Source of the DNA: CAYWNK01 sp047639615 | GTDB taxonomy: Bacteria; Planctomycetota; UBA1135; GCA-002686595 | Assembly: GCA_047639615.1 (NCBI GenBank) | Contig: JBLIOL010000067.1 | Span: 1 to 19,768 of the forward strand | Direction: 5' to 3' | DNA: 19,768 bases | Shown here: one piece after another, positions 1 through 7,434 of the stretch | How the letters are laid out: the number at the start of each line of letters is the position of its first letter | Numbering within the stretch: position 1 is the first letter of the stretch | Position numbers and translations under genes: made by a program | Notes under the pieces: generated by a model | Seen by the model: only the letters and a program-made list of their open reading frames with translations | Told to the model about the DNA's origin: nothing | The model's database searches: none

Positions 1-36
1 ACCCCCGCAGCTACCCACGAGAGTGGCAAGGCCTAG
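1..36 (+). CDS. C-terminal tail of an upstream gene (possible)
   Basis: The first frame is open from the window edge to a TAG at 34-36 and would encode the tail TPAATHESGKA. The stop lies 6 nt before the GTG of the phosphotransacetylase gene, a spacing like the other tight gaps downstream, so an upstream operon member is plausible. Eleven codons are too few to identify a product. Acetate kinase often neighbours pta, but nothing in this tail shows it. An untranslated leader is the alternative. Confidence 0.3.
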   Translation, partial: TPAATHESGKA

Positions 37-42
37 GCCAGC

Positions 43-993
43 GTGGACGTCCTCCTCGAACTGGCCGAGAAGGCCCGACGCCTCAACCGGCGCATCGTCT
101 TCCCCGAATCCCAGGACGAGCGCGTGGTGCAAGCCGCTGCGCGCCTAGCCTCCGAAGGGCTCTGCCAACCGGTGCTGATCGAGACCCCAGGCATGGCCGC
201 TGTGCCGGCCGGCGTGGAGACCATCCGCGCGGATCGCGACCCGCGCCTAGGCGAATTCGCCGCCGCGCTGCATGCACGCCGCAAGCGCAAGGGCATGACC
301 GAGGAGCAGGCCCTGGTCGAGGTGCAGAAGCCGCTCAACTTCGCCGCCCAACTGCTGGCCAGTGGCGACTGCCAGGGCGCCGTCGCTGGCTCCCAGGCTG
401 CCACCGCCGACGTGCTGCGCGCCGGCCTGCACGGCGTCGGCCTGCATAAGGGCATGGGCACGCTCTCCTCATGCTTCCTGATGGTGCTGCCGGATCGTGT
501 GCTGACCTTCGCCGATTGCGGCGTGGTGCCCGTGCCCGACAAGTTCCAACTGGTCGACATCGCTATCGCTTCGGCCGAGAGTCACCGCAAGCTGACCGGC
601 GAGGCCCCGCGCGTGGCCATGCTCTCCTTCAGCACCAAGGGCTCGGCCGAGCACGGCAAGGTGCTGAAAGTGCGCGAAGCCGCCGAGCTCCTAGCCGAGC
701 GCGCTCCCGGCCTGACCTGCGACGGCGAACTGCAGGTGGACGCCGCCATCGTCCCCGAAGTGGCCGCCATCAAGGCACCCCGCTCACCTCTGGGAGGGCG
801 CGCCAACGTGCTCGTGTTTCCGGACTTGGATTCAGGCAACATCGCCTACAAGTTGACAGAGCGCTTAGCCGGCGCCGTGGCCCTGGGCCCCCTGGTTCAG
901 GGACTCGCCCAGCCGTACATGGACCTCTCCCGCGGCTGCAGCGTTACGGACATCGTCCACGTCGCCTGTATCGCCGCCGTCCTGGCCCCCTGA
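43..993 (+). CDS. pta: Phosphate acetyltransferase (phosphotransacetylase)
   Basis: The 316-residue product should interconvert acetyl-CoA plus phosphate with acetyl phosphate plus CoA in the cytoplasm, the acetyl-phosphate step of acetate metabolism. It matches the stand-alone PTA catalytic domain (usually about 320-330 aa). Visible family motifs are the N-terminal RIVFPE (17-22), FSTKGSA (196-202), LQVDAAIVPEVAAIKAP (230-246) with the downstream glycine turn, ANVLVFPDLDSGNIAYK (254-270), and the C-terminal GPLVQGLAQPYMDLSRGCS (282-300). I chose the GTG at 43 because homology begins within a few residues of it; an AAGG lies about 10 nt upstream. The stop is 5 nt before the next start, suggesting co-transcription. 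Phosphate butyryltransferase is a less likely alternative because the DLSRGC tail is typical of PTA. Confidence 0.95.
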   Translation: MDVLLELAEKARRLNRRIVFPESQDERVVQAAARLASEGLCQPVLIETPGMAAVPAGVETIRADRDPRLGEFAAALHARRKRKGMTEEQALVEVQKPLNFAAQLLASGDCQGAVAGSQAATADVLRAGLHGVGLHKGMGTLSSCFLMVLPDRVLTFADCGVVPVPDKFQLVDIAIASAESHRKLTGEAPRVAMLSFSTKGSAEHGKVLKVREAAELLAERAPGLTCDGELQVDAAIVPEVAAIKAPRSPLGGRANVLVFPDLDSGNIAYKLTERLAGAVALGPLVQGLAQPYMDLSRGCSVTDIVHVACIAAVLAP

Positions 994-998
994 AATCC

Positions 999-1445
999 AT
1001 GCTCTCTCGACTGCTCGTTAGCCTACCCCTGCTCGCCCTGGTGGCCGGCTGCGGCGCGCTCAACTTCGCCCATCCGGTCGAGGTCAATCACCCGATTCAG
1101 CGCACACCTAGCGGCGCGACCTTCCGGGACGTCCTGCCTGGCATCGGCCACGCGGTGGCTCCCGGCGACAAGGTGCGCGTGCACTACACCGTCAATGTAC
1201 TCGGCGGCGGCCTGGTGGACTCCAGCCGCGATCGCGGTCTGCCGGACGAGTTCGAAGTGGGCTTCGCCCCCATCGACGGCTGGAACGAAGCCATCGTTGG
1301 CATGCGCCCCGGTGGCCAACGAGAAATCGAAGTGCCCCCGGACCTGGCCTACGGAGCGGAAGGCGTCGAGGGCATCGTGCCCCCCATGGCCACGCTCCTG
1401 TGCAGCATTGAGCTGATCGCGGTCGCCGACCCCGATTGGCCTTAG
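999..1445 (+). CDS. FKBP-type peptidyl-prolyl cis-trans isomerase, lipoprotein
   Basis: This is a 148-aa exported prolyl isomerase. The signal segment MLSRLLVSLPLLALVAGC ends in a lipobox (VAGC, lipidated Cys18), so it is predicted to be membrane-anchored and to face the periplasm. The FKBP domain covers about residues 48-145: VRVHYTV, VDSS (family FDSS), the GWNEAIVGM core, a PP-x-LAYG motif (PPDLAYG) and VPPMATL. The active-site Tyr, Asp and Trp positions are kept. The reading frame is open further upstream through pta, but that extension is out-of-frame shadow; the ATG at 999 starts exactly at the signal peptide and 5 nt after the pta stop. The substrate is unknown; folding of exported proteins is the general role of such lipoproteins. 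Confidence 0.9.
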   Translation: MLSRLLVSLPLLALVAGCGALNFAHPVEVNHPIQRTPSGATFRDVLPGIGHAVAPGDKVRVHYTVNVLGGGLVDSSRDRGLPDEFEVGFAPIDGWNEAIVGMRPGGQREIEVPPDLAYGAEGVEGIVPPMATLLCSIELIAVADPDWP

Positions 1446-1451
1446 CCCATC

Positions 1452-1811
1452 GTGGCTCGCCGCAAGGAACTTCCCCCGGCTCGCCGCGAGCTGGACCTGC
1501 ACCGTCTGACCATCCCCAAGGCCATGGCGCTGCTCGAGGCCGAGCTGATCTACTGCCGCTCCGGCAAGGTCTCGCCGCTACTGGTAATCACTGGCCGTGG
1601 CTCGCACAGCAGCGAGGGCCAATCCGTACTGCGGCCCCAGATAGAAACCTGGCTAAGAGGGCCCGAGGGCCAGGCTCTCGGGGTCCTGGAGGTGCGTGAG
1701 GCACCCCGCTCCAAGGGCGGCGCCCTGTGGCTACGACTCGCTTCTGCGAAGGCTGAGGATGCTGATTCAGATCGAGAACCGTCCGACGATGATGAGGATT
1801 GCCAGGAGTAA
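1452..1811 (+). CDS. Smr-domain protein (small MutS-related)
   Basis: This 119-aa protein is a stand-alone Smr domain, a fold found at the C-terminus of MutS2 and in small proteins with nicking or RNA-endonuclease activity. Visible hallmarks are LDLHRLT (about 15-21; family LDLHG), a helix with EAEL, and LLVITGRGSHSSEGQSVLRP (about 43-62; family ITGxGxHS). The tail after residue 98 is strongly acidic and probably disordered. The GTG start at 1452 is 6 nt after the preceding stop; an internal ATG in another frame gives no recognisable protein. There is no signal peptide, so it is cytoplasmic. The nucleic-acid target cannot be read from the sequence. Confidence 0.85.
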   Translation: MARRKELPPARRELDLHRLTIPKAMALLEAELIYCRSGKVSPLLVITGRGSHSSEGQSVLRPQIETWLRGPEGQALGVLEVREAPRSKGGALWLRLASAKAEDADSDREPSDDDEDCQE

Positions 1812-1860
1812 GGCTGCCAGGCCTTGACGGGCTGGCGCGAGCCCCCAGGATGGGCCGCCC

Positions 1861-2433
1861 ATGGTCCGCTCAAAATACCTCGCATTGCTGCTCCTCCTGC
1901 CCATGGTGGCCTGCGCCACCCGTCCCCCGAGCCCGCGCGTGCTCTACCGCGCCGCCCGCAAGGACATGGCGAAAAAGGAGCACACCGCCGGCTTCACCGA
2001 GGATGTGAAGGAGCGCATGCAAGTGCGCTACGACAAGGCGGTCGCCCTGTACGAGAGCAGCCTGCTCACGACGTCTGATGACTTGCTCTTCGCAGCAGCT
2101 CTACTGGCCACCTCCGATCGGACCCCCGACCTGGAACTGGCCGAGGTGCTCGGCAACGAGTCCGCCGCCATGGGCGAGAAGCGCGCGCTGCCCGTAGTCG
2201 CCGAGATCGTCGACAAGCTGCTGCTCAAGCGCGGCATGGCCCAGCGCTACGGGACGCAGTACGCCTACCAGCCGGGCCTCGGTCGCTGGCGCCTGTACAG
2301 CGTTGACCCGAGCACCACCGATGAGGACCGCGCCCTCATGGGCCTGCCGAGCCTCAAGACTCTGCAAGAGCGCGTGGAACCCCTCAACGACTCCCACCTG
2401 ACCAAGCTGCTGGTCAATCGCACGACCGAGTAA
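1861..2433 (+). CDS. Lipoprotein, DUF6624-like
   Basis: The 190-aa protein begins with a lipoprotein signal (hydrophobic LALLLLLP, then MVAC with Cys18), so it is predicted to be envelope-anchored. The mature part is helical and charged. The segment ALPVVAEIVDKLLLKRG, then AQRYGTQY (127-134) and DEDRALMGLPSL (154-165), resembles the DUF6624 pattern, in which a YGTQ motif is followed by an RR/DR-xxx-GLPxL motif. This assignment is from memory of the family and is moderate. An AGGA sits about 10 nt before the ATG. It lies 49 nt after the Smr gene and 4 nt before the asparaginase gene, so it is probably in the same operon. Function unknown. Confidence 0.75.
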   Translation: MVRSKYLALLLLLPMVACATRPPSPRVLYRAARKDMAKKEHTAGFTEDVKERMQVRYDKAVALYESSLLTTSDDLLFAAALLATSDRTPDLELAEVLGNESAAMGEKRALPVVAEIVDKLLLKRGMAQRYGTQYAYQPGLGRWRLYSVDPSTTDEDRALMGLPSLKTLQERVEPLNDSHLTKLLVNRTTE

Positions 2434-2437
2434 GAGC

Positions 2438-3472
2438 GTGGGCCGCCGTCGCATCTATGTCGCCTACACCGGCGGCACTATTGGCATGACCCGTTCCGCT
2501 GTGGGGTACAAACCCGAAGCGGATAGCCTGCTCGAAATGTTCGAGTGCGATCCCGTCTTCCGGGCCGAGGGCATGCCCGAGCTGACGGTCAAGCAGTACG
2601 AACCGCTGCTCGATAGCTCGAATATGGTGCCGGCCGATTGGGCGCGCATGGCGCGCGACCTGGTGGCCAACGCCAAGGGTCACGACGGTTTCCTGGTGGT
2701 GCACGGCACGGACACCATGGCCTACACGGCCTCGGCGCTCTCGTTCATGCTCGAGGGTCTCGACCGGCCGGTGCTCCTAACGGGCTCGCAGATTCCGCTC
2801 GAAGAGCCGCGCAGTGACGCGCACAACAACTTGGTCACATCCCTGATGCTGCTCGAGCGTTACGCGGATCGCCTGCACGAAGTCTGCGTGTGCTTCGGTG
2901 GCCGGCTCTTGCGCGGCAACCGCACCAAGAAGATCGACGCCGAGGACTTTGCAGCCTTCGACTCACCCAACCTGCCACACCTAGGCCGCATGGGCATCGA
3001 CTTCGACCTGCGCTGGGACCTGATTCGTCAGGTGGATCCGAAGGCCGGACCACTGACCGTGCACGCCTTCGATTCCGCCTCCGTGGCCGCCTTCCGACTC
3101 TTCCCCGGCCTGCAGGCGCGCTACTTGGAGAGCCTCTTCAGCGCCGGTATCGACGGGCTTGTGCTCGAGTGCTACGGCGCGGGCAACGCCCCCCATAACA
3201 ACAAGGACTTCCTGCGCGTCCTACGCGAAGCCACGGACGCCGGCGTGGTGATCGTAGACGTGCCTCAGCCGATCCACGGCTGCGCGGACCTGAGCCTCTA
3301 CGAAACGGGCCGCGCGCTTTTGGACGTGGGCGTGGTCGGCGGTTTCGACATGACCCCGGAAGCGAGCTTAGCCAAGCTCTCCTACCTCTTCGCGCGCGGT
3401 CACGATCCCGCCGAAGTGCGCCAATTGGTGCAGCAGAACCTGCGCGGCGAACTAACGCCGCCCGAGGCCTAG
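2438..3472 (+). CDS. ansA: Type I L-asparaginase (AnsA-like)
   Basis: This enzyme hydrolyses L-asparagine to aspartate and ammonia. The 344-aa protein aligns along its length with the cytoplasmic AnsA type. The first catalytic threonine lies in YVAYTGGTIGM (T14). The second triad is in VVHGTDTMAYTASALSFML (T91, D92), and the catalytic lysine lies in RGNRTKK (K164 or K165). The Asp60-Ser61 pair of the LLDSS motif would bind substrate, and TGSQIPL follows at 115-121. No signal peptide is present, fitting the cytoplasmic low-affinity enzyme rather than the periplasmic AnsB type. The GTG start is 4 nt after the previous stop. With pta and the peptidases it points to amino-acid carbon and nitrogen use. 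Confidence 0.95.
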   Translation: MGRRRIYVAYTGGTIGMTRSAVGYKPEADSLLEMFECDPVFRAEGMPELTVKQYEPLLDSSNMVPADWARMARDLVANAKGHDGFLVVHGTDTMAYTASALSFMLEGLDRPVLLTGSQIPLEEPRSDAHNNLVTSLMLLERYADRLHEVCVCFGGRLLRGNRTKKIDAEDFAAFDSPNLPHLGRMGIDFDLRWDLIRQVDPKAGPLTVHAFDSASVAAFRLFPGLQARYLESLFSAGIDGLVLECYGAGNAPHNNKDFLRVLREATDAGVVIVDVPQPIHGCADLSLYETGRALLDVGVVGGFDMTPEASLAKLSYLFARGHDPAEVRQLVQQNLRGELTPPEA

Positions 3473-3483
3473 CGGCATGTAAG

Positions 3484-3501
3484 GCCCGCGTGCGTGCGGG
3501 C
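3484..3501 (+). terminator. GC hairpin after ansA, possible weak terminator
   Basis: GCCCGC (3484-3489) and GCGGGC (3496-3501) form a perfect 6-bp stem with a 6-nt loop, 11 nt after the ansA stop. There is no T-tract, so intrinsic termination is doubtful. The 82-nt gap (3473-3554) that holds it is the largest break in the plus-strand run before the peptidase pair, so a transcription boundary here is plausible. Confidence 0.3.
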
Positions 3502-3554
3502 GGGCTAGCAGGCCACTGCGGGTAGAGTGCGTACCCCCCCAAGCAAGGATATCC

Positions 3555-5276
3555 ATGCACGCATTCCTCTCCGTGGTCGCCACGGCCCTGCTCCAGCAGG
3601 GCAGCGTCGCGACCCCATCCGGTGGCCACGAAGCCACGCCCATCCCCACCTACGACCACGCGGCCATCGAGGCCTGGGTCGAGGCCCTCAACAGTCACGA
3701 GGAGGTCAGCGCCTTCCGCTATGGGAAGTCCCGTGGCGAGCGCGATCTCTGGGCCCTGCAGCTGCGCCGTGGCGCCCCCCATGACGCGCGCCCGACGATC
3801 CTGGTGGTCGGCGGACTGAGCGGCCCCCAGGCCTGGAACTCGGCGGTGGTCATGGACATGGCGGAGAGCCTGCGTAGCTCATCCCTGCTGGATGACACCA
3901 CGGTGATCCTGGTGCCGCGGGCCAATCCCGATGCGGCCCAACTGCGCTTCGCCCAGCCCCTGCGCGAAGCTCGCGCCACCGGCATCGGCGCGGACGACGA
4001 CCGCGACGGCCGCATGGGTGAAGACCCGGGCATGGACCTGAACAACGACGGCTACATCACTTGGATGCGCGTCCCCGATCCCGAAGGCACGTGGATGGCG
4101 GACCCCAGCGATGCGCGTCTAAATGTGGAAGCCGACCCGCTCATGGGTGAGCACGGACTCTGGCGCCTGGTGCCCGAGGGTCGCGACAAGGACGGCGACC
4201 AGCAGGCGGCAGAAGACGACGAGCTCGACGCCGAGGTCAACCGCAACTTCCCCGCCGACTGGGAGGAACACACGCCGCGCGCTGGTCGCTATCCTGCCGA
4301 AGCGCCGGAAGTCCAAGCACTCTGCGACCTTCTTGTTTCTCGCCGCGACATCCAAGTGGTGCTCGTTCTGGGCGAACAGGACAATCTGATCGAGAAGCTT
4401 AATTCGGTGGCCGACGACGCGCCCGCCACCCACCGCGTGCCCAAGGTTGGCGTGCGCAAGTCCGATGCGGAACGCATGGAGCAGCTAGCCGAGCGCTGGA
4501 AGGCAGCCACCGAACTGGGCTTCGCCGGCGATCGCGACGAGGACCATGCGGGCAGCTTCCAAGCCTACAGCTATGCGCACCGCGGACTGCTGACACTCAA
4601 TACGCGCGCCTGGAGTGTGCCCCTCGCTGAGGAGGAGAAGGCCGAGAAGAAGGCCGAGGAGAAGGAACAGGAGAAGGAACAGGAGGAGGGCGAAGCAGAG
4701 GCTGAAGAAGAGCAAGCGATCGAGCTCTCGGATGCCGCCAAGCGCCTGCGTTGGCTGGATGAGAACGGCCGCACCGACGCCCACTTGGGCTGGAGCGATT
4801 ACGAGCATCCGGAATTGGGCCCGGTACAGATCGGCGGCTTCCGCCCCTACGCCGAAGCCGAGCCCCACATGCAGGACTTGACGGACATCGGCAGCCGTAT
4901 GGCGATCTTCCTGGAGGAGCTGGGTCCTGACCTGGCTCGTATTAGCTTGGACGCCACCAGTCTGACCGACCTAGGCGGCGGGCTCTACGACCTGCGCGCC
5001 AGCGTGGTCAACAACGGTTGGCTGCCCCTGCGCAGCACCTGGGGCCAGCGCACGCGCACCACGCGCCTGCCGAGCCTGACCCTAACGCTCCCTGCGGGAG
5101 CCAGCCTACGCGCCGGACGCCTGCGCAGCATGGCCAGCGATCTAGGTGGCGGTGAACGCCAGGAATTCCGCTGGCTCGTGAGCCTTCCCGGAGGGGACGC
5201 CGCCGGCGCCTTCCAACTGGATGTTGATTCCGATCACGCGGGCCTGGCCCGCACCACCTTCGAGGAGGCCAAGTAA
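3555..5276 (+). CDS. M14-family carboxypeptidase homologue lacking the catalytic residues (pseudopeptidase)
   Basis: The 573-aa protein is a paralogue of the next gene over its whole length: a short N-terminal export signal, an M14 fold with Asp-rich inserts, then a C-terminal beta-rich domain. Ungapped comparison shows every key residue replaced. Zinc motif HGNE becomes SGPQ (89-92), the third ligand His in SFHN becomes Gly273, and the catalytic Glu in FTNELWS becomes Arg351. The substrate-binding Asn-Arg pair survives (229-230). Asp-rich loops at 147-166 and 210-226 also remain. A charged Glu/Lys/Gln-rich stretch (359-388) replaces a linker of the paralogue. The C-terminal YEHPELGPVQIGGF and FRWLVSLPGG motifs match the paralogue. 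The ATG has an AAGGAT 8-10 nt upstream. Its TAA overlaps the next ATG by one base. A binding, inhibitory or chaperone role for the active partner is inferred. Confidence 0.85.
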   Translation: MHAFLSVVATALLQQGSVATPSGGHEATPIPTYDHAAIEAWVEALNSHEEVSAFRYGKSRGERDLWALQLRRGAPHDARPTILVVGGLSGPQAWNSAVVMDMAESLRSSSLLDDTTVILVPRANPDAAQLRFAQPLREARATGIGADDDRDGRMGEDPGMDLNNDGYITWMRVPDPEGTWMADPSDARLNVEADPLMGEHGLWRLVPEGRDKDGDQQAAEDDELDAEVNRNFPADWEEHTPRAGRYPAEAPEVQALCDLLVSRRDIQVVLVLGEQDNLIEKLNSVADDAPATHRVPKVGVRKSDAERMEQLAERWKAATELGFAGDRDEDHAGSFQAYSYAHRGLLTLNTRAWSVPLAEEEKAEKKAEEKEQEKEQEEGEAEAEEEQAIELSDAAKRLRWLDENGRTDAHLGWSDYEHPELGPVQIGGFRPYAEAEPHMQDLTDIGSRMAIFLEELGPDLARISLDATSLTDLGGGLYDLRASVVNNGWLPLRSTWGQRTRTTRLPSLTLTLPAGASLRAGRLRSMASDLGGGERQEFRWLVSLPGGDAAGAFQLDVDSDHAGLARTTFEEAK

Positions 5277-7087
5277 TGCGCTTTCGCCAAACCCTAGTGA
5301 GATCCCTCGCAGCAGCGCTCTGCTGCAGCAGCCCGCTCCTGGCCCAGACCGATCGTCCCGACCCGAACGCAGGCTTCGCTGGCACCGCCGCGGGCAAGGC
5401 GCCCAAGGTCGAGATCCCGTGGAACCGGCTCTACGACACGGACGAGCTCTACGCGCACTTCGATCGCTTGGCCGCCAGTCGGCCCGACCTCATGCGCCTC
5501 GAGGAACGCCGCGGCAAGTCTGTGCAAGGCCGCGAGCTGCGCGTGTACGTGATCTCGGGCAAGAGTCCGAATCCTCACGCCAAGCCGGCCATGTGGATCG
5601 ACGCCAACGTGCACGGCAACGAGGTGCAAGGCGGTGAGGCGATTCTGTACCTAGCTTCCTACCTGCTCGAGAACGAGGCCACCAACCCGCGCGTGCAGGA
5701 ACTGCTGGCGGACACGACCCTCTACCTGATGCCCACGGTCAACCCGGACGGCCGCAGCTTCTGGTTCCAGCACGCCAACTCGGCCTCCTCCTCGCGCACG
5801 GGCCAACGCCCGGTGGACTCCGACCAGGACGGCCTCTTCGACGAGGACCCGCCCAACGATCTGGACGGGGACGGCCACATCACGCGCATGCGCAAGTACA
5901 CGCCGGGCACGGGGAACTACGACCTCGACCAAAACGACCCGCGCATCATGGTGCGCGTGACGCCCGTGGACTCGGACCTGCGCGGCGCTCCGAGCGACCG
6001 CCCGATCCGCTTTGGGGATTGGACCCTACTCGGCTCCGAAGGCATCGATGACGACGGCGACGGGCGCCTCAACGAGGACGGCGAAGGCGGCTACGACATG
6101 AACCGCGCCTGGCCCTCCTCCTGGCAACCGCCGCACGTGCAACGCGGTGCGGGCGCCTATCCCTTGTACTGGCCCGAAGCGCGCTTCATCGCCGAGTACA
6201 TCCTCGACCACCCCAACATCGCGGCGGTGCAATCCTTCCACAACGCCGGCGGCATGATCCTGCGCGGACCCGGAGCCCAGGGCTACGGCAACTACCCGCG
6301 CTCTGACACGGCCGTCTACAACACCATCGGCGGCGAGGGCGAGCACATGCTGCCCTTCTACCGCTACATGGTCATCTGGGAGGACCTCTACACGGTCTTC
6401 GGTGGCTTCGTGAACTGGACCTACGAAGGCCTCGGCATCATCTCCTTCACCAACGAGCTCTGGAGCCGCGCGCGCAGCTTCCCGGATCCGAGTAGCCCTT
6501 CGGGAGAAGTGGACCGCCACTTCTTCGACGACAGGCTGATGCTGGGCGACGGCTTCAGCCCCTGGAAGGCCTACGAACACCCGCTCTACGGCGAGATCGA
6601 GATCGGCGGCTTCAAGAAAGACGTGGGCCGCGTGCCTCCGTCGTTCCTGATCGAAGAGGAGAGCCACCGCAACGCCATGTTCTGCATCCGCCACGCGGCG
6701 GCCATGCCCAAGGTCAGCCTGGCTTCCTCCGAGGTTGAGGACCTGGGCGACGGGCTCTACTCCATCGATGCGGTGCTGCGCAACGAGCACGCCATTCCCA
6801 CCCGCACGGCGCTGGCCGCGGACAAGGGCGTGGGCATCCCGGATGTGGTCACCCTGGAGGGCGTCACGGTCCTGGCCGGCGGCCGGGCCACGGACGACTT
6901 CCGCCCCGAACGCATCGACCTGGTCGAGAACGATCCGGGCCGTCTGGTGCTGGAGCGCGGCATCGGAGGCCACTCGGAGCTGCGCCTGCGCTGGCTGGTA
7001 CGCATCCCCGGTGGCGCCAAAGAGGCCGTCCTGCGCTGGAGCGGCGAGAAAGCCCTCGATCTGCGCGTGACGATCCCTCTCCCCTAG
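5276..7087 (+). CDS. M14-family zinc carboxypeptidase, secreted
   Basis: This 603-aa exported metallopeptidase should remove C-terminal residues from peptides outside the cytoplasm. The signal peptide MRFRQTLVRSLAAALCCSSP is followed by an LLA cleavage site near residue 23. Catalytic residues are complete: H113 and E116 in NVHGNE, H322 in SFHNAGG, general-base E394 in FTNELWS, and the substrate-binding N276-R277. Two Asp-rich inserts interrupt the fold (DSDQDG at 181-186 with DLDGDG at 195-200, and DDDGDG at 258-263), like calcium-binding loops. A C-terminal beta-rich domain follows from about residue 430 (YEHPLYGEIEIGGF) and ends with RWLVRIPGG. The start is fixed by the TAATG overlap with the inactive paralogue, which implies translational coupling. 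Specificity cannot be read from the sequence. Confidence 0.93.
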   Translation: MRFRQTLVRSLAAALCCSSPLLAQTDRPDPNAGFAGTAAGKAPKVEIPWNRLYDTDELYAHFDRLAASRPDLMRLEERRGKSVQGRELRVYVISGKSPNPHAKPAMWIDANVHGNEVQGGEAILYLASYLLENEATNPRVQELLADTTLYLMPTVNPDGRSFWFQHANSASSSRTGQRPVDSDQDGLFDEDPPNDLDGDGHITRMRKYTPGTGNYDLDQNDPRIMVRVTPVDSDLRGAPSDRPIRFGDWTLLGSEGIDDDGDGRLNEDGEGGYDMNRAWPSSWQPPHVQRGAGAYPLYWPEARFIAEYILDHPNIAAVQSFHNAGGMILRGPGAQGYGNYPRSDTAVYNTIGGEGEHMLPFYRYMVIWEDLYTVFGGFVNWTYEGLGIISFTNELWSRARSFPDPSSPSGEVDRHFFDDRLMLGDGFSPWKAYEHPLYGEIEIGGFKKDVGRVPPSFLIEEESHRNAMFCIRHAAAMPKVSLASSEVEDLGDGLYSIDAVLRNEHAIPTRTALAADKGVGIPDVVTLEGVTVLAGGRATDDFRPERIDLVENDPGRLVLERGIGGHSELRLRWLVRIPGGAKEAVLRWSGEKALDLRVTIPLP

Positions 7088-7100
7088 GAATCGGCCTTGC

Positions 7101-7138
7101 GTACGGAGCCAGGGCCTGATTTGGTCCTGGCCCCGTAC
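7101..7138 (+). terminator. Strong hairpin between the peptidase gene and the small Cys protein
   Basis: GTACGG (7101-7106) pairs with CCGTAC (7133-7138), GCCAGG (7108-7113) with CCTGGC (7126-7131), and GCC with GGT inside (one G.U). This makes about 15 pairs with a single A/C mismatch and a 6-nt TGATTT loop. It begins 13 nt after the peptidase stop. No T-tract follows, so it may act as an RNA 3' stabiliser, a Rho-assisted terminator or a leader element for the gene at 7181. The rest of the 93-nt gap shows only the GAGGAG ribosome-binding site at 7168-7173. Confidence 0.5.
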
Positions 7139-7180
7139 CCCGCGCGACCGTATTCTCGGCGCCGTTCGAGGAGAACAACC

Positions 7181-7417
7181 ATGATTAAGGTCTCTTGCCG
7201 CGATTGCCGCTTCTTTCAAACCGCACCCTATGAGGTGCCGCACACGGGGTGCTGGCAGCCGGACAATCTGGTGTCAACCCAGAAAGACGCCTACCTGAAC
7301 CAGCAGCAGCTGCCGGGTGATCACAGGAAGATCAATCAGCGCGGCGACTGCACCGCCTTCGTGGCCAAGGCCAAGAAGCCGAGCCTGTGGGAGCGCTTCC
7401 TCTCCCTCGGCGCCTAG
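7181..7417 (+). CDS. Small four-cysteine protein, unknown function
   Basis: A 78-aa protein with a clear GAGGAG about 7 nt before the ATG, one of the better ribosome-binding sites here. It starts MIKVSCRDCRFF and has four cysteines, C6, C9, C24 and C57, in the pattern CxxC-x14-C-x32-C, with GCWQPDN around the third and GDC at the fourth. This looks like a small metal site (zinc or iron-sulfur), but no named family is assigned. The C-terminus (SLWERFLSLGA) could form a short amphipathic helix. No signal peptide or membrane span is visible. It sits alone behind a strong hairpin and converges with the next gene 17 nt away. The frame extends upstream to 7097, but the hairpin and ribosome-binding site support 7181. 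Confidence 0.7.
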   Translation: MIKVSCRDCRFFQTAPYEVPHTGCWQPDNLVSTQKDAYLNQQQLPGDHRKINQRGDCTAFVAKAKKPSLWERFLSLGA

Positions 7418-7434
7418 TCCGAACTCGACCGGCT

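Noticed and set aside
471..998. Upstream extension of the FKBP lipoprotein frame
   Set aside because: It runs out of frame through pta and gives Arg-rich nonsense; the lipoprotein signal peptide begins exactly at 999.
3138..3782. Minus-strand open frame spanning the ansA end and the M14 homologue start
   Set aside because: The translation is Arg/Pro-rich and motif-free, and it lies antisense to two well-supported genes.
6026..7243. Long minus-strand open frame (about 405 codons) opposite the active M14 peptidase
   Set aside because: Its translation is low in recognisable motifs and mirrors the codon bias of the convincing plus-strand peptidase; it is an antisense shadow typical of high-GC DNA.
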